A stretch of 64,000 nucleotides of DNA from Strix aluco (taxonomy: Eukaryota; Chordata; Aves; Strigiformes; Strigidae): contig NC_133931.1 of NCBI RefSeq assembly GCF_031877795.1, forward strand, positions 136,996,621-137,060,620. Reading direction: 5' to 3'. A program made the position numbers and the translations under genes. Shown one piece after another: positions 23,201 through 37,300 of this stretch. The notes below the pieces were generated by a model that saw only the letters and a program-made list of their open reading frames with translations, did no database searches and was not told the origin of the DNA. The number at the start of each line of letters is the position of its first letter. Positions within the stretch are counted from its first letter, which is position 1.

Positions 23201-26200
23201 ACCTTTGGTGGCAGGAAGGAGAGGACAACCAAAGCAACACAGGCTTGACAGACTGAAAACAGGGAAGCTCAAGCAGCATCCCACCATTGTTTAGTGTACG
23301 AGTGATTACTAGCTCACAGCACACAATTCTGGATGAGTAGAGTACAAAACTTGGAGACAATAGAGAGGCATCAGTGCCTTCTCAAATGTCTTCAGCACTT
23401 GGTGCGCCAAGCCTAACTAGAGATATCAGCGGACTTAAGCAGCATAAGCATGTGCTCCTAGCATGGAGAATCAGCAGTTTTGACTGGGTCCCGCCCATGT
23501 TACACATTCAAAACCAGCTTAGATTTAATATTTATTCCTCAAGTCTCTGGTTTTCCAGGTTGGTAACTTCCCACATGATTCTGATCCTTTGCCTGCACAT
23601 GACCAGGAGAATAAGTCTAAACAATGTCTGGTGTGCTTGATACAGGGGAGTGAGGAGCTGTCTGGACACAGTATTTGTGGTCTTTGGATTTGCAGACTGT
23701 GAAATACATCCTGGATAGGACAAATAGAGAAAAAAAATGGTTTAAAGCAACTTGGTAATGCTCCATTTTTATTTTGTGTGTTTCTAGATGAATAAGTGGA
23801 TCAAGACACTTTTGATTCAAGTCTCCCTCCTTCAGACTGGAGTGGACACTTGAAACTAGCAGTCATGTGTTTTCTCTATTTATGACAACACTGCTTCACT
23901 TGATGATCTGTCTCAGTCATATCCAGGAGAGAGCTGACATAGCAATTCTAGAAGTGGGACAGCTGTGTTTGGTCTGAAATCAAGCCTGGAGGTCCTGCTG
24001 TGTGAGAAGTTTTCCTGTTTTGCATTTCTTAAGTACTTAGGTGTCTACTGAGCTGGAGGTGGACAGTTCCAGTAGAGGACAAGAATGCTGGGAGAACTGG
24101 AGTCTTTAAGAGCTGTACTCAAGAGGTCATGGTGGTGCTTCAGTGCAGGGCTTCGTTGCCTGCCTTGCATGGTGAAGTTACAAGTCCTTGTTTCCCTCTT
24201 GTTCTGCAACTGGGGGATGTTTGTATGTGAAAGCTCACATCTTCTCCTCCAGTCAGATATGGGTGGTAAGATAGCTCTGAATTCCCCCAATTCTGGGGCT
24301 GGCAAATGGGTAGGATATATAGCCTATCACATTTGGCTTTCTCTTCTGCTGAATCAGATTAAGTTACCTGTACATATATCTAGCCTAGAACTTCAGCTTC
24401 TCTGAGGTGATTTTCATGGAAGAGCAAGTTTTGGGGTGATGAGTGGGAAGGGACAGTTCTGACTTCTTCAGGTGTCAGCTTCCATGTTTTTACTGCTTGG
24501 GCAGGTTGTCTGGCAAGTATCTAAAAGAGCATGTGTCCTCTAGGCAGAACCTATATATCTTTATCCTTGAACTTCTTTTCTGTCCAACTGGCAAAATTAG
24601 TAGCTGTACACACAAACTTAATCTAGTTCTTCCTCAGTACCTTAGGGAAAGTCAATGAGATCCAGGAAACTTGTCTGAGGCATCTGAGGATTTGTTTCTG
24701 GGCTGTGTCTCTGGTATGGGTCTGGGAGAAGGTCCTGAGGCAGGAGAGGTTGTCTGGAGATTATTCTGGTGCTTCACTGGAGGTGCTCCTAGGATACAGT
24801 ACCAGGGTTGGTGGCAGCCTCTGAATGCTTTATATAGAGCTTCATGGAAGGGGCAAATGTTGCATGAAGCCCAGGATAGTGCTCACAATTTCTGGATACT
24901 GAACTTTTTAAAACTTCAACTTAGAATGTTTCCTTCTCCTGGAGTACATGACATAATTCATGGTCCTGACATACGACCATGAAATTTTACTGGTAGTGCA
25001 GTTATACATCCACATGTGGCCTTCCAAATGTGGTCACATAGGGCTCCCAGATCTCCCCATTGCTATACAATCTGTACCACTCTGACTTGTGCCAAGGGAT
25101 TTCCTTTAGAAATGAAATGGCTGTTTCCTCATTTTCACACACAAGCTTTGGTAGAGGCTTGCTAAGGGGAGGAGGGTGAGATATGGCGGCTTGGCAATGT
25201 GGCAACAAACTTTTTTTAGCTTGTTCCTTGAATGTTTTTCCTAGAAAGTTGTCTTTTAAATGGTACCAACATATTTCTTCCTGAATTGAACATTTGAGGA
25301 AGTACGTGAACACTGAGTTTCAGCAAGTGCTACAGAAAGTCTCACATCCATAAAGACATTAGTGAAGAACTTGTTAATAGCACTGCTGCTTCTCTGCAGC
25401 TCTAAGGGGAAGTACACTGCTATCGCTTGAAGAGGTCACTTCTTTTCTCTGTTTAGAGTGATCATAACAATTCATCCTTCCTTCTGTGGCATTTATGGAT
25501 CCCTTCTGTCAGATCTCATTTAGATTAGATACACCATCAAATGTAGATATGAAGATGGGTTATAATGTGAAAAAAGACCTCAGTTCAGCTTTTAAAATTG
25601 GCATAGATAAGTGACAGCCCAAAGCTTTCTGAGCTTAAGTTAGGCTTATGCATGTAAATCATTTAAGACTTAAAATAAACAGTCAGTCATGGTTCTTCTT
25701 AACTGTGTTTATACATTCATGAGGGAAAATTCACCTATAGTTGCTATGAAATTAACAGTATGCATACAATTAGATGAAATAAAAAAAGTGTTTCTTTACC
25801 TCTTTCCTCCAAGTGAGCTTTTAATTTTCTGGATGAATGCTTTTTCAAAAATAAAACTTTGTCTTCCAAATTCCTCTTTCAAGCTACCTGTTTTAGAAAT
25901 TCTGCTTTTTCTCCCAACTCATTTCTCTTTCCTGCTGTGTAGTTTCTTGAATGGATTCTAAAAGCACTTATGTTGTGGTCACTCTTCCCTAGAGTAGTTT
26001 TCACAGCATTTTGCCTTTATATCACAGTTGTACCTCTGATGATTCCTCGTCATGCTGAGTGGGATTACTTTTTCAGTGTTTGTGGCTTAAATTCTCACAG
26101 AGTTTTCACTTTTTGTTCCACGTGCTTCTATGAGCCATTCAGATTTTTTAACTTAGAATTCTTAAACACAGTATTTTCTGTAGAAATGTTTAAATACCTT

Positions 26201-29200
26201 CAATTTTGAATATTGCACTTTTTTCACTTGAATTCTTTCACAGGGCTTTAAAATGAGCTTATTTCTTTCTAAAATACATGTCATACCCTTTTAAAATCAA
26301 ATTAATGGAGTTGAAAGTAATGGACTCAGTAGTATACTTAAAACAGAGTTTAGCAAAGCCACTTTTGCCAAATAAAAATTTTAAGCTGCTATTTATTAAA
26401 GCATGTGGTGTGACAATTTTGTGAAAAGAAATACATTATTACAATACATACATGCAGTATTATTGAATACAATATATTTGTACATACATACAATATGTAT
26501 AAAAAATTATTGTCTGTACAATTTATTTTTCATTTATTTTCACATTTATTTTATATGCTGACTAACATAGAGGAAAGGTCTCACACACCTAGCACCAGCA
26601 AATGGAATGCAGCAAGCAAGTTATAGTCAGTAACTAAATTTCATATATAAATCCATACTGTGAGTTGATGTTATCAGAAATACATGTGTCTGTTAAATCT
26701 AGTCTTATACTTTGAAGTTTTTTCCTTTCAAATTTGATTTCATAATTTAGAACTTGGTCCTGCAAAACATACGCAGAAATACTGCAAGTGAAATCAAGGA
26801 CTAATACTTTTCAAAGTATCTGTGATGGATACTAGACTTCAGTGCTCTATAGAAGTAGTACTGTACCTGCCTAAATTTAAAGATGCTTACCATGTTGTTT
26901 TTGATCTTCTCCTGTCAGTTTGATTATAGTAGTATTCTTTGAACACTTACTCAGTGATTTTTTTAATGTAGAGAGCTTAAACACGTTTTCTCTAATAATC
27001 TTGGTAGCAAGCTAGGGTTTTAGCTCAAAGTAAAGTTTGCACAGATTGAGAATTTTGTCTGTGTTTTCAGTCCACAAAGATCTTTTGAAGAAAACAATGA
27101 TGACACATTACCTAGATGGCAAAGCTCTTAGATTTATTTTGTGAGTTTCAGTTTTCTTTTATGCCTTTTCTTTGAGTTTTAGTGATGAATATGACTCATA
27201 GGAGATGAAGGAACCCTTTGACATTCCTGTGTTTCAGCAACAGTGGAAGTGCTGTAGTCAAAGAAAAAAACCATAGATCGGGAAGGCAAATCACAGTTTG
27301 GTGACATCAGTGAGCAGTGTTGAAAAGAGAGGGTTTTTAAAAATCAGAATAATTGGATTGATGGTTGGGGAGCACATCTAAACAGGACCATCATTTTTAT
27401 ATTATTAGCAAATAAAAATAAGTATATAGACAGACATCTGAAAAGAATTTACAGGAATATACAGATATATTCTTATGCCATAGGTTGACATATGTAACCA
27501 GGCAAAATATTATCTTGATCCAAGCCCAGGTTGAAAGAGGTGCTGGATGAGCACCTGGGACACTTAACCAGTTTGATGCGTATCATCTGGGAGTGGGAAC
27601 ATGCCAGTAAAGAAGGGAATTATAGAAAGTGTTAAAAGCTTGATCTGAGGAAGAAAAATATAAAATTTAATTGATTGTGGGTAACACTAAATTTGTGTAA
27701 ACAAAGATGTACACTGGCAAGATATTTGCTGAGGCTCTGTAATGAGATCAGAGAAAATGGTCGAGATATGGGAAAATCTGTAAATTTAGAGGGAAAGCTG
27801 ACACACAAGATTGTTTGTAATATTGGCACCTGGGGAGAAAGGCATGATGAGTAGATGGGAAAATTAAGGTGTTGAGAGGTATCATCTGAGTAGTAGGAGG
27901 ATGATGACTTGTATAGAAGAAGGGCTGAGTTAATGGTAGCTAGCCTAGGGGCTGTCTTGAAAGGATGGGTCTAAAATGAGCATGAAAATATAAGTTTTAA
28001 TAGATAGGCTAATGTTTTCCTTAATTATGAAGTATGCTCTGATAGATATTGTTGTGGGTATGCCAAACTGTGACACGCTGGAATAATCTGTTTTAAGTGT
28101 CAAGACTTAGTACAGGTCCTTAGTTGGAGACCTACTTTGGTGTAAGATGGAGTGTACAGAGCAACTATTGAACTTGGAGATGTTACCAGTTCAAGCTAGC
28201 TCTTATCTGAAAAAACTGCATTTATCCTTGTGTATGTTTGAAATACATACTAAAGTGTAGGCAGGACCTGATCTTGAGCATTTCAGTATGTTGACAGCTC
28301 AAGTTGTTTTGTTTTTTTTTTTTTCCCTCTTATTTTTAATCATAGTGTTAACATAGAAGTTTCTGAGCTTGATACAACCCTGATATACTGATTAGGTCTT
28401 TAATGAACTTGATAAGTAACAGGTTTAGGTTTATTTTATGTTTTGGATATATCCTTCAAGTATTCATTATTAACCTAATCAGATTATTTGTAACAGTTTA
28501 CAAACTATGTTTTTAAGTGCCAGCAAGATGTAACTTTGTTTAAGCATGGGTTTGGCTTGGTTTGTTTTTGGGGTTTTTTTTGAGACTGACTCAGTTCCTT
28601 TTTTGGTGTTGTTAGCCAGTGCATTTCAGATATTAAACTTATCCTTCCTTTTGTTATGTAATACAGGTGTGTCAGCAATTACTTTTCTGTTTCTTTTTAG
28701 AAGGACTTAGGGGAAAAATGGGGATCGAATGTTGCACTGTAATTAAGAGTCTGGTTTTTTTTCTTTTCTGTGATTATGGTGCACTTATTTTTGTGAAGAG
28801 TAAGGTATGTGCCTAACTTCACGTTCATGATTAGTTTCATTGATTGTTTTCTGGATGACTTGGAACAAAGTTTGCCCTTGCTAGATCAGGTCTATAAATC
28901 TTACAAAGAACATGCATTGTAAATGTGTTCATAGTTGCATAAATGTAGCTAATGAGTCCCAAGAGGCAGATAAAGACCACAGCATTGTGAATAGAATAAC
29001 CTGTAATGAGCACACTGACCCTTTCAAAAAATTAGTCAAGTTTGAATTAATACTAGGCCAGCTCCTTTGAAGGGCTAAAGTAAGTCAACGTAACAGTCAG
29101 TATGTATAGTATGGAGGAAGATGTGGGAGATACAGGACAGTGGAACATAAAATTGAAGAGATTAAGTTTAATTTACCATGCTGCAAATGATTGGCGCTTG

Positions 29201-30902
29201 TAAGAGTAATGTAATTCACCAGTAATGTATGAGAAATGGATTTAGTGTGTTTGAACAGGGGAACCAGAGTAAATTTTTTGATTCTAAGCTGGTGCACTGT
29301 TTATGCTTTTGGCACAATTTTAATCTGACTATCTCCTGTTCTACCATAAGCAAAGCAACCTGTATGACTGACCCAGTGTTCAGTTGAGTGATGTGGCAAT
29401 TCCAGGCAGAGTGGGTTTGGAACTGTTAGTAGTAGTCACTGAGTACTAGCTACATCTCAGAGCATTAGTCATAGCTCTGACTTCTGGAGTACTTGTGGCC
29501 AGTGAAAGGACCTCAGAGATCTGTATAAGCTATTCTTTAGTCATATTTGTGCAGATACTCCACTAAATATTCCTAATGGTATTTTCAGAAGAATTTTAAG
29601 TTGGAAGAGGTCTGTGAGTGCAGCAGGTTATCATCTAAATAAGAGACTAGGAGATAGGGGATAAATGAAGAGGACTGAGGGTCAAAAAGCTACTATGATT
29701 TTGCTGTAGGTGAACTGAAGAGGAGACAATGCTATAGAAGAAGAGATAGTTAAGAAAAACTCCCTAAAAGCGGGCCTAAATATGGCCAGTTTCTGTTGTG
29801 TCTTAATTTCAAGAGACCTTTCATGTAGGAAACTTGAAATGGCATTAGAACTATTTTTGGTTTCAAAATAAATGGATTGCTACTGGATACCCAAAAGTAA
29901 TGTAACCTTTTTCTCTTTCTTTTTTTTTCTTTAGAGAAACCTGTGTATAACACACATTTTCCTTGAAGACTTGAGTTCCTCTTCCACTCCCCAAGTTAAT
30001 TAGGTATTGACTTGATGTAATGATAGTCGAAGAAACTTAGGATTTCAGATAGTTGACCCAAACCACAAGACACTTTCCAAAATACTGATAGTAAAATTTA
30101 ACTCTTTTGGTGTATATAAGACCAGTTTTAGTGGTAAAAGTGTCTGAACAAGATAGCTTTACTGATGTAAATGCTACTTGCTCAGTGCTACTTGTGTATT
30201 TAAAGGGATGGAGGAAGGGATAGGCTGTAGCACAGGTGGAGGAATGGAGCCACACAGTATCTAGATTAACCTGGAAAGTAAAAATCTAAATGCTTTTTTT
30301 TTCTGGACCACATTATTCAGGAATGGTGTGCAAACCAGAAGGAGAATAATCTTTCTTTTTGGCATCTCTTAACGTGTTTTTCTAGATGGAAGATAGAAGT
30401 CTCTCAGACATGTGCTGAAGGTTGATTTCCTTTGTGTGTCCTTTTGCATTCTTCTACTTCTCAGCTTAACTATCCAGACCTGCTTCTTTCACCTGACCAA
30501 AATTAGGTGACCAACCTTATTCATGCTATGGGCTGTGCACCAAAATATTAATGTGTCTAACAAGCACGTGATCTAGGCCAGAGGTACTCCAGGAGTGGTT
30601 TGCAGGCAGGAGACAATGCTGGTTCTATTGAGTCCCACCTACCACTTCACTATAGGATGTGTCTGGTTTGGAGAGGGTGTGCAGCTGGACTGCAAGCTCT
30701 CTGTCAGCAGACTCCTGTTCTGCTTTCTTCTGTAGGTAGAGGATTCTGCTTGTGGGCACAAGGACTTCTAGAAAATACCAGAATTTCTTTCTTTCCTCCC
30801 CACCCCCAACTTTTTCACAGTGGGAACCTAAGGTCTTGAGTAGTGTCAGTGAAACCTTGGCTTGATGTGAGTAAGTCATGCTGTTAATTAATGAAAGTTT
30901 CC

Positions 30903-30917
30903 TTTTTTTTTTTTTTT
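30903..30917. repeat. Poly-T tract, 15 bases
   Basis: An uninterrupted run of 15 T is followed by ATTTAG, so it resembles an acceptor. No exon-like sequence with a donor follows. Confidence 0.7.
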
Positions 30918-33900
30918 ATTTAGCATTTCACAGATTAATTTTACAGAAGCTGTGTTTGCAGGTTGTATTTTATATCTTTAATCAGCAGGAATCCTTAATT
31001 CCCTTCTCTCTTACATGTTACTGTACAATTTTTTTCCTTGTGCAGTCAATAAGAGAGATTGCGGATCAGTTCTGACATAGTGATTTCCAATGTGGGGGGA
31101 ACCTCCACCTCCAACACTATAGCCTTTGGAATTGTGTGGTTTTAGTGTGCAACCTTAATCCTTATTTTTGATGTTTTGCTGAGTGCACCTAAAAGTATGT
31201 GTAGATGCAGCTTTTTGGTTTTACTGCTAATACCTGCACACTCTATTATCCCTGAGAAAACAGTGAGGGGAAAAAGAAGTAAAAAAATAAAGCGAGCATG
31301 TGAAAGTAGATCGGTGCAAACACGCATTGGACAAAGCTTAGCTGCCTGCCAGAATTGCTGCCATAGTCCCTTCTACATTTGTACAGGCGCCAAAAGGAGT
31401 CTCTTGTCTCGGTAAGCAGAAAGACAGCATTTGTTCTCTGATCTTTCTTTTACTGAGTGAAGAGACAGTACAGAGTTTTGTCCATCAAAATTATTAAAAG
31501 TAACAAGTCTTTTGTGGTGATTAGTTTATGTCAGTGTGTATTGATAGGGTCAAGTCTTGGACTCTGGAAATCTGAAGTAGGATGCAGACAGATGTGCATC
31601 CACTAATACACATTAAACACAAGTGTTGGGGTGAGGTTGAGAAGCATGTATTTGCTTCAGCGAACATGCATCTCTGAAGTTTAATAACCTCAGTTGTAGG
31701 AAGAGGAGGGATTTACACACATCTTAAAGTGTCTTTTTTTACTTTTTTTTAGTGTTGTCATTCAGTAATAAAGGTTATAACCAAAAGAAAATCTTTAAGG
31801 TCTACTTAGTGCAAGAGACTTCTTTCTGGATTGGGAAGTGCATAAACTGTAAATGACTGGAAGAGTAACCTTGGGAGATACCGGTGTGCACGTTCTGTGT
31901 TTTTGTACATTTTAAGCATCAAATGTTGTGGGAGATGCAGTTCTGGCTGAGATAGACCCACAGCATTTTCCATTGTATACAGAATGATTTAGAACTAAGA
32001 ACTTGATGAGAATCTATGAAGTTGTAGATCTATCTGAAATAAAATTGTGGTGTCAATTTTACTTTTCTGTCCTAAGTACACAGAGTGGCTGCATGTATTC
32101 AAGACCTATAGTTTGATGTAAGGTAAGATGCAAATGCTCTCTGAACAATGTGGTTTTTAGAGTGAGGTAGCGATCCAGAGATAACAAAGACAATCCAGGC
32201 CTTTCAATAGTATATACTGTAATAGAATCAGAAATAGGTTATTTCTTTATCCTAAACATTAATGGTGAAAATAACTTTTCACTAGTGAAATAAGCTGTGG
32301 AATTCTATACTGTATTTATTATGGGACTGACTGATGTCATTTTGAGAAAGCAGAGCTGTAGCTTTAAATGCCTCTCTTTCTTAACTGAGGTTTTGCTGTG
32401 GCAGGGAAACAGTAATAGTACATATTTTTCATCAAAGCAACTGCTGTAGTCTGTAATGCATTTTCTTTGGCAGATGCCTGCATTTAATTGTGACTTCTGT
32501 GCCTAAATATAGACAACGAAAGCCTCTCCATCCCGAGGAAAAGGTGTCTTTCTCACTGACAGTATTAGCAGATATTCCTGACTTGAAAAAGGTATTGTAT
32601 TATTCGAGAAAAGCCTATCATTTTTTTTTCTGAACGTCTTATCTAATTCTCTTGCTATATGAAGTGCATCATGAAAAAAACCCATGTTTCTGAGTTATCA
32701 GTATCTGTTAATTTTCCCTACTACAGTTAGTCATAAGACTAGAACAAGAGCAAAGACAGAGAGAACTTTTTCCTGGATCTTGGCGCATTGACTTTTTTGT
32801 CTGCATGTGAAGATCTTTTATATTTGTTAAGGTAAGGATAAAAAAGCATGAAACTTTGAAAAAGGCAATAGATACCACTTTTTCTTTATTGTGCAGAACT
32901 TGAACCATGTAAATAAATATTTAAGTGTTATGAAACTGAAGTAGTAGCATGTCAGAACATTGCTGTGGATTTCAGCAGGATCGAATTTTTATTATTGCAT
33001 TAATATATATATTTTCCAGTTCCCCTGAAAATGCTTTCCTCCAGTTGAAATGGCGATGTTTGTTGTCTTGCTCTATTTAAACATCAAAAAAGGTACATGA
33101 AACTGTGGGTTCTTTGATTTGCCTGCTGCATAAGTTGCTTTGCACCTCTTTTTATTTTATGTTTTTTTTCCTGTCCTGTCCCCCGCCCCAGCTGATGCTG
33201 TCATACTTCCATTGATTTCTGAATGGAAATTTTGCATTTCTGAACACCATTATAACTTCTACTTACTGCTTCTTTTCCTTGTCTCTTTATCATAATGATT
33301 GACTATTTTAGCTGAAGGCATATCTTGGGATAAAGCTCAGTTTCTTAGATCATCTTCTGGCAGCCTAGCAAATTCTCTTAACCTTTTCCATGTCCTCTCT
33401 GTCTTCTGTTCTGTTTCTCAGCCTTTGGGGCTATTTTTTCTAGACTGGCTGCAACTGGGTCTTTTTACCTGCCTGTAAGAAATTGGGTTTCTTCCTGGTT
33501 GTACTAAAACAGAAAAAGAGGGGTTGAAAATGTAACATGCCAGCTTTATAAGACTTTGTCAGTGGCAATGAGAAAGATGCATCTTTTTGATTGTTCTAGG
33601 CATTAAAAAAAAGAAAGCTTTGTAAGGTGATTAACCAAACAATGTTAATGGACTAATGCAATACATGTGTAGTTGCAGAGCTGTTTCTTATCCCTGAGAA
33701 GTCAAAAGGCTGTGTGCTGTAACTTCCATCAGCACAGGTTCAATTGTGTGCTTACTGTATTATTTATGGAAGATTTTTTTGTAGTAGTGTTTGAAATACT
33801 ATAAGTTAGTGATAAGGCTTTTCTTTGGTTCATACTGGTAGCTGTTTCATCAGTATTAAACCTCACACCCAACATCTATAACAACTTCAAATTTTTAGCA

Positions 33901-33961
33901 GAAGCATTAACTAATCTTTCTTTTAACATGCTCAAATTTAAAAAAAAAGTAAATGTGAATT

Positions 33962-34320
33962 TAGAATCATTGTTTTGGAATCGGGGCTTTTGTTTGTGTC
34001 GGAAGGGGCCTTTAAAATTCATCTAGTCCAAGCCCCCTGCCATGGGCAGGGACATCTTTCACTAGACCAGATTGCTCAAAGCCCCATCCAAAATGAATTT
34101 GAACCCTTCCAATGATGGGGCATCTGCAGCTTCTCATGCAGTGTCTCATCACCCTCATCATAAAAAATTTATTCCTTATTCCCCATCTAAACCTACCCTC
34201 TTTCAGTTTAAAACCATTGGCCCTTGTACTGTCACTATAGGTCTTGGTAAAAAGTCTCTCTCATCTTTCTTATAAGCATCCCTTATATATATTGGAGGGC
34301 AGCGATAAGGTCTCTCAACT
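33962..34320 (-). mobile_element. CR1 LINE, 3' fragment
   Basis: Antisense CR1 text is recognisable: TTCATCTAGTCCAAGCCCCC, then a CATGGGCAGGGACATCTTTC box, a CCAGATTGCTCAAAGCCCCA box and an AAACCATTGGCCCTTGTACT box. The right edge fades near 34320 after a GATAAGGTCTCTC segment. The left edge is the degraded 3' end of the element. The copy is truncated and diverged. Confidence 0.9.
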
Positions 34321-37300
34321 TATTCGTAGAAGATCTCAATTCCATGAAACCAATTCTTCATTTTACTGGGAAGTCAGGTTGTGGACTAGTGCTGAAATAC
34401 CTCAATACTCAATAACTCTTTCTGTGGTCAAGTAGAAGGTTACCTTTTATTATTTTATTTTCAATCAGTTACCTACATCACTTATTTTCTTAAATTTTGT
34501 AATTGACATTAATCAGAAAAATCTTTAGTCACAGATCTTGGATACTGCTTCTTAGTTTCACCCTATCTTTAGCTAGACTAGTGATCCCTGAAAAGAAGGC
34601 TTGTGCTGCATTTGCCTGGTTGCTGTTTTTTGAGCCTGACATGACCTGAGATTTGGCTCACATGAAATTTGAGTGGGTTTTGGAAGGAGATGATGTCACT
34701 ACACTCATTTCTCGGGAGACCTCATCCGGTTTTACACAGGCTATTTTAGCCACAGGTTTATGGTTAGGGATGTTTATGTTCATGAGGAAAGTAGCTTCTT
34801 CCAGCTGTGGGACAATGTAGTTCTATAATTACTAGTTTTAAGTTTGAATTTTCTATTGCCAATAAAGCATAGTTGAAGTCAGACAAAGAACTTTCTCATT
34901 GTGAATGTCTGTGCCTCTATTTAAGGTGTCTGTGTCTTTAATAAATAACTTTAATTATTTAGTAATTAATTGTTAGGCATTTTCCACTATGTAGGGCATA
35001 TTTTTTTGCTGTTCTGCTTGCTTTCAAATTTTATGTTAGGTTTTCCTTTGCTGTAGCTCTGTTTAGACAAATCTAACCATGAAGTTGTCCATGTGTCCTA
35101 AAGTCAAGAGGAATTTGATTACCATGCTATTAAAGTTTAAAAATAAAATAAAAAATATAGTGGCATCTTTATACTAAGTCGAAAAAACCTGGATATACTG
35201 GAAAATATTTCAGTGTGATGTTTATTTACCAGTTTGTGGTATGGCATGCATAATATCTTTGAACATAGTGATGCAGCTTCTGTTGAAACTTGTTTCTAGT
35301 CAAATTTGCAATATGGTTGGTGTTGTAATGAAACAAAAGGAGTTGAGGAGTCTGCAGCAGGAATCTGCAGCTGTATGAGCTGTCATGGACTGCAGACAGG
35401 TTGTTGGGACTCTACCAGTAGAAATAACATTAAATTCCTCTTTGTGCATCTGGGTTTACTTGCTACAGGAGTTTAGCAGTAAACCCAAATGTAACACTAG
35501 AGTTATTTTCTCTTATGCTGCTTGTCTGTTGTGGGAAAAAAATCTAGGACTCCTTCATTAACTTCTCTTTTTCTATAGACATACAGTTACTGAAGTGACT
35601 TGTGCTTGAAGGGCAGGTGACACTTAATTTGGATACTTAGATAATTTTTATGCAGGAAAAAAAAAAGATGAAACATATTTCTATCAGTTTAAAACCTAAG
35701 GTTTCCTAAAAGTGGAATGTTAAATTCTGTATTGAATATCTTATAAACTTCTAAACCTGTTTTCCTTTCCGGTGTACTCAGAAACCCTGCGTCTGTGCTT
35801 TTATCTTAATCCCAGTTTGTTCAGAATGTACCAATATACGTGTTAGGAATTACAAGTTGGAACTCTGGTTTTGGATTCTTTTTTTTTTTTCTTACTACCA
35901 TAAGATCTATCTTGCTGAAAGTTACATAGAAAAGTTGCTTGTCACGTTGCTCCCTCCAGAAGTATGCTGGAAATCTGGTTCTGTTTCACCTCCCCCATTT
36001 ATTGTGTCCCTTCCTGCCTCTTTGCCTTTGCTAATCCATCTGTGCACTTTTCTTTGAGTGCCAAAGGCTTAAGAAATGTCCTATTTGTTTGACATTAGTT
36101 TTTTTTACTTTGGTCTGACAGGTGATGGTTTAATTTAGAATTGCTTCTGCAACCTGAAAATCTTTTTTTAACGATGACATATTTCCCTTTCGGTTTCAAA
36201 TTCTACTGGCCTCTTAAATTTATGCAGCAGCAATTAAAATCATTGCATTATCTAATGTTTGTCGTTAACATATGATAGATTTGGATAAATCACAGACTAA
36301 GTGCTACATTACCTACCAGCTAAGACAGGGATGAATACTCATTTTTTTGGTGTAGGAAAATAGCTTTTGCTGTTCTTTTACCTATTTTAGAGGCAACAGC
36401 AACAGGAATACAGTCTCAGTGAAGCATAAAATGAATTCTGTTTGACTGGTTGACATCTGCATACCTGTTCTCTCCTACAGAACGAAAAAACCCAACCAAA
36501 ACCTTCTTTCACATCTGAGCACTCTAAGTTCATATCCTTAATAAACTGAGGGGCACCAACTGAATGTAACATCTCTGTTCACAGATGCAGTCTCTTCCAT
36601 GGATATTCAGGTTGTTGATTATGAAAGAATAGGAAGAAAAAAAATCAAGCATTTGATGCATTCAAATGACATCTTTATATGTTTTTTTATAATAGCAGGT
36701 GCAATGTTCTGCAGTGTTCCTTCTGAAGTGTTTGCCAAAACCATCCAGCTTTAATTCAAACTGTTTTCATCCAGTCAGGATTGCTTGTTTGGGTGACAAC
36801 AAGTGTTGAGTTGTCTTTAGCCCTGGTTTTGCTTGCTGTGCTTCTGTTTTCACCTGAATCAAGCTTTTCTTGCATGTGCATAGGCATGGTTTTGGGTTTC
36901 TTTTGTTGTGTGTGTGTTGGGTTTTTTTTTTTCTAAGTCTTCATGAAACTTGGTGGTTTTAGCAGTGATTTTTCTTGAGGTTTTGAGTATATTAAATCTG
37001 CAATTCAAAGCTGAATTCTAGTGTTGAAAGAACAAGCCCACACAATTGAAACTGAAATGACTGTGCATGTGAAATCTTTCAAATTAGAGTCCTTGCCACA
37101 GTCGTAATCCTAAGAAGGGAAACTGAGTCACTTGGTAAGAAGCCCGTTATTTTTTGTATGTGTGTAACTAGATGCAAAAGTACATGGATACAGAGTTCAT
37201 TTTATTAAATGAGAAGATTTACCTGTAGCTGGTTGCTAGATCAAATTTTTAAACCTTTTTCTTGGAACTGATATCTGAGCTGATATTTATATCCAAGATT

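Larger units (their letters stand above)
18514..33961. other. Long non-coding stretch
   Basis: About 15 kb of intron-like DNA with no recognisable exon. The second copy of the 78-bp repeat lies at 20151-20228. The longest open frame outside the CpG island (21040-21459, 139 codons) shows no domain and lacks splice context. Positions about 22300-25000 are somewhat more GC-rich and contain many overlapping short frames on both strands, possibly decayed repeats that I cannot name. Confidence 0.55.

Noticed and set aside
25002-25313. 103-codon minus-strand frame with a varied composition
   Set aside because: No family resemblance and no exon boundaries. Nearby frames of similar length on both strands look equally random.
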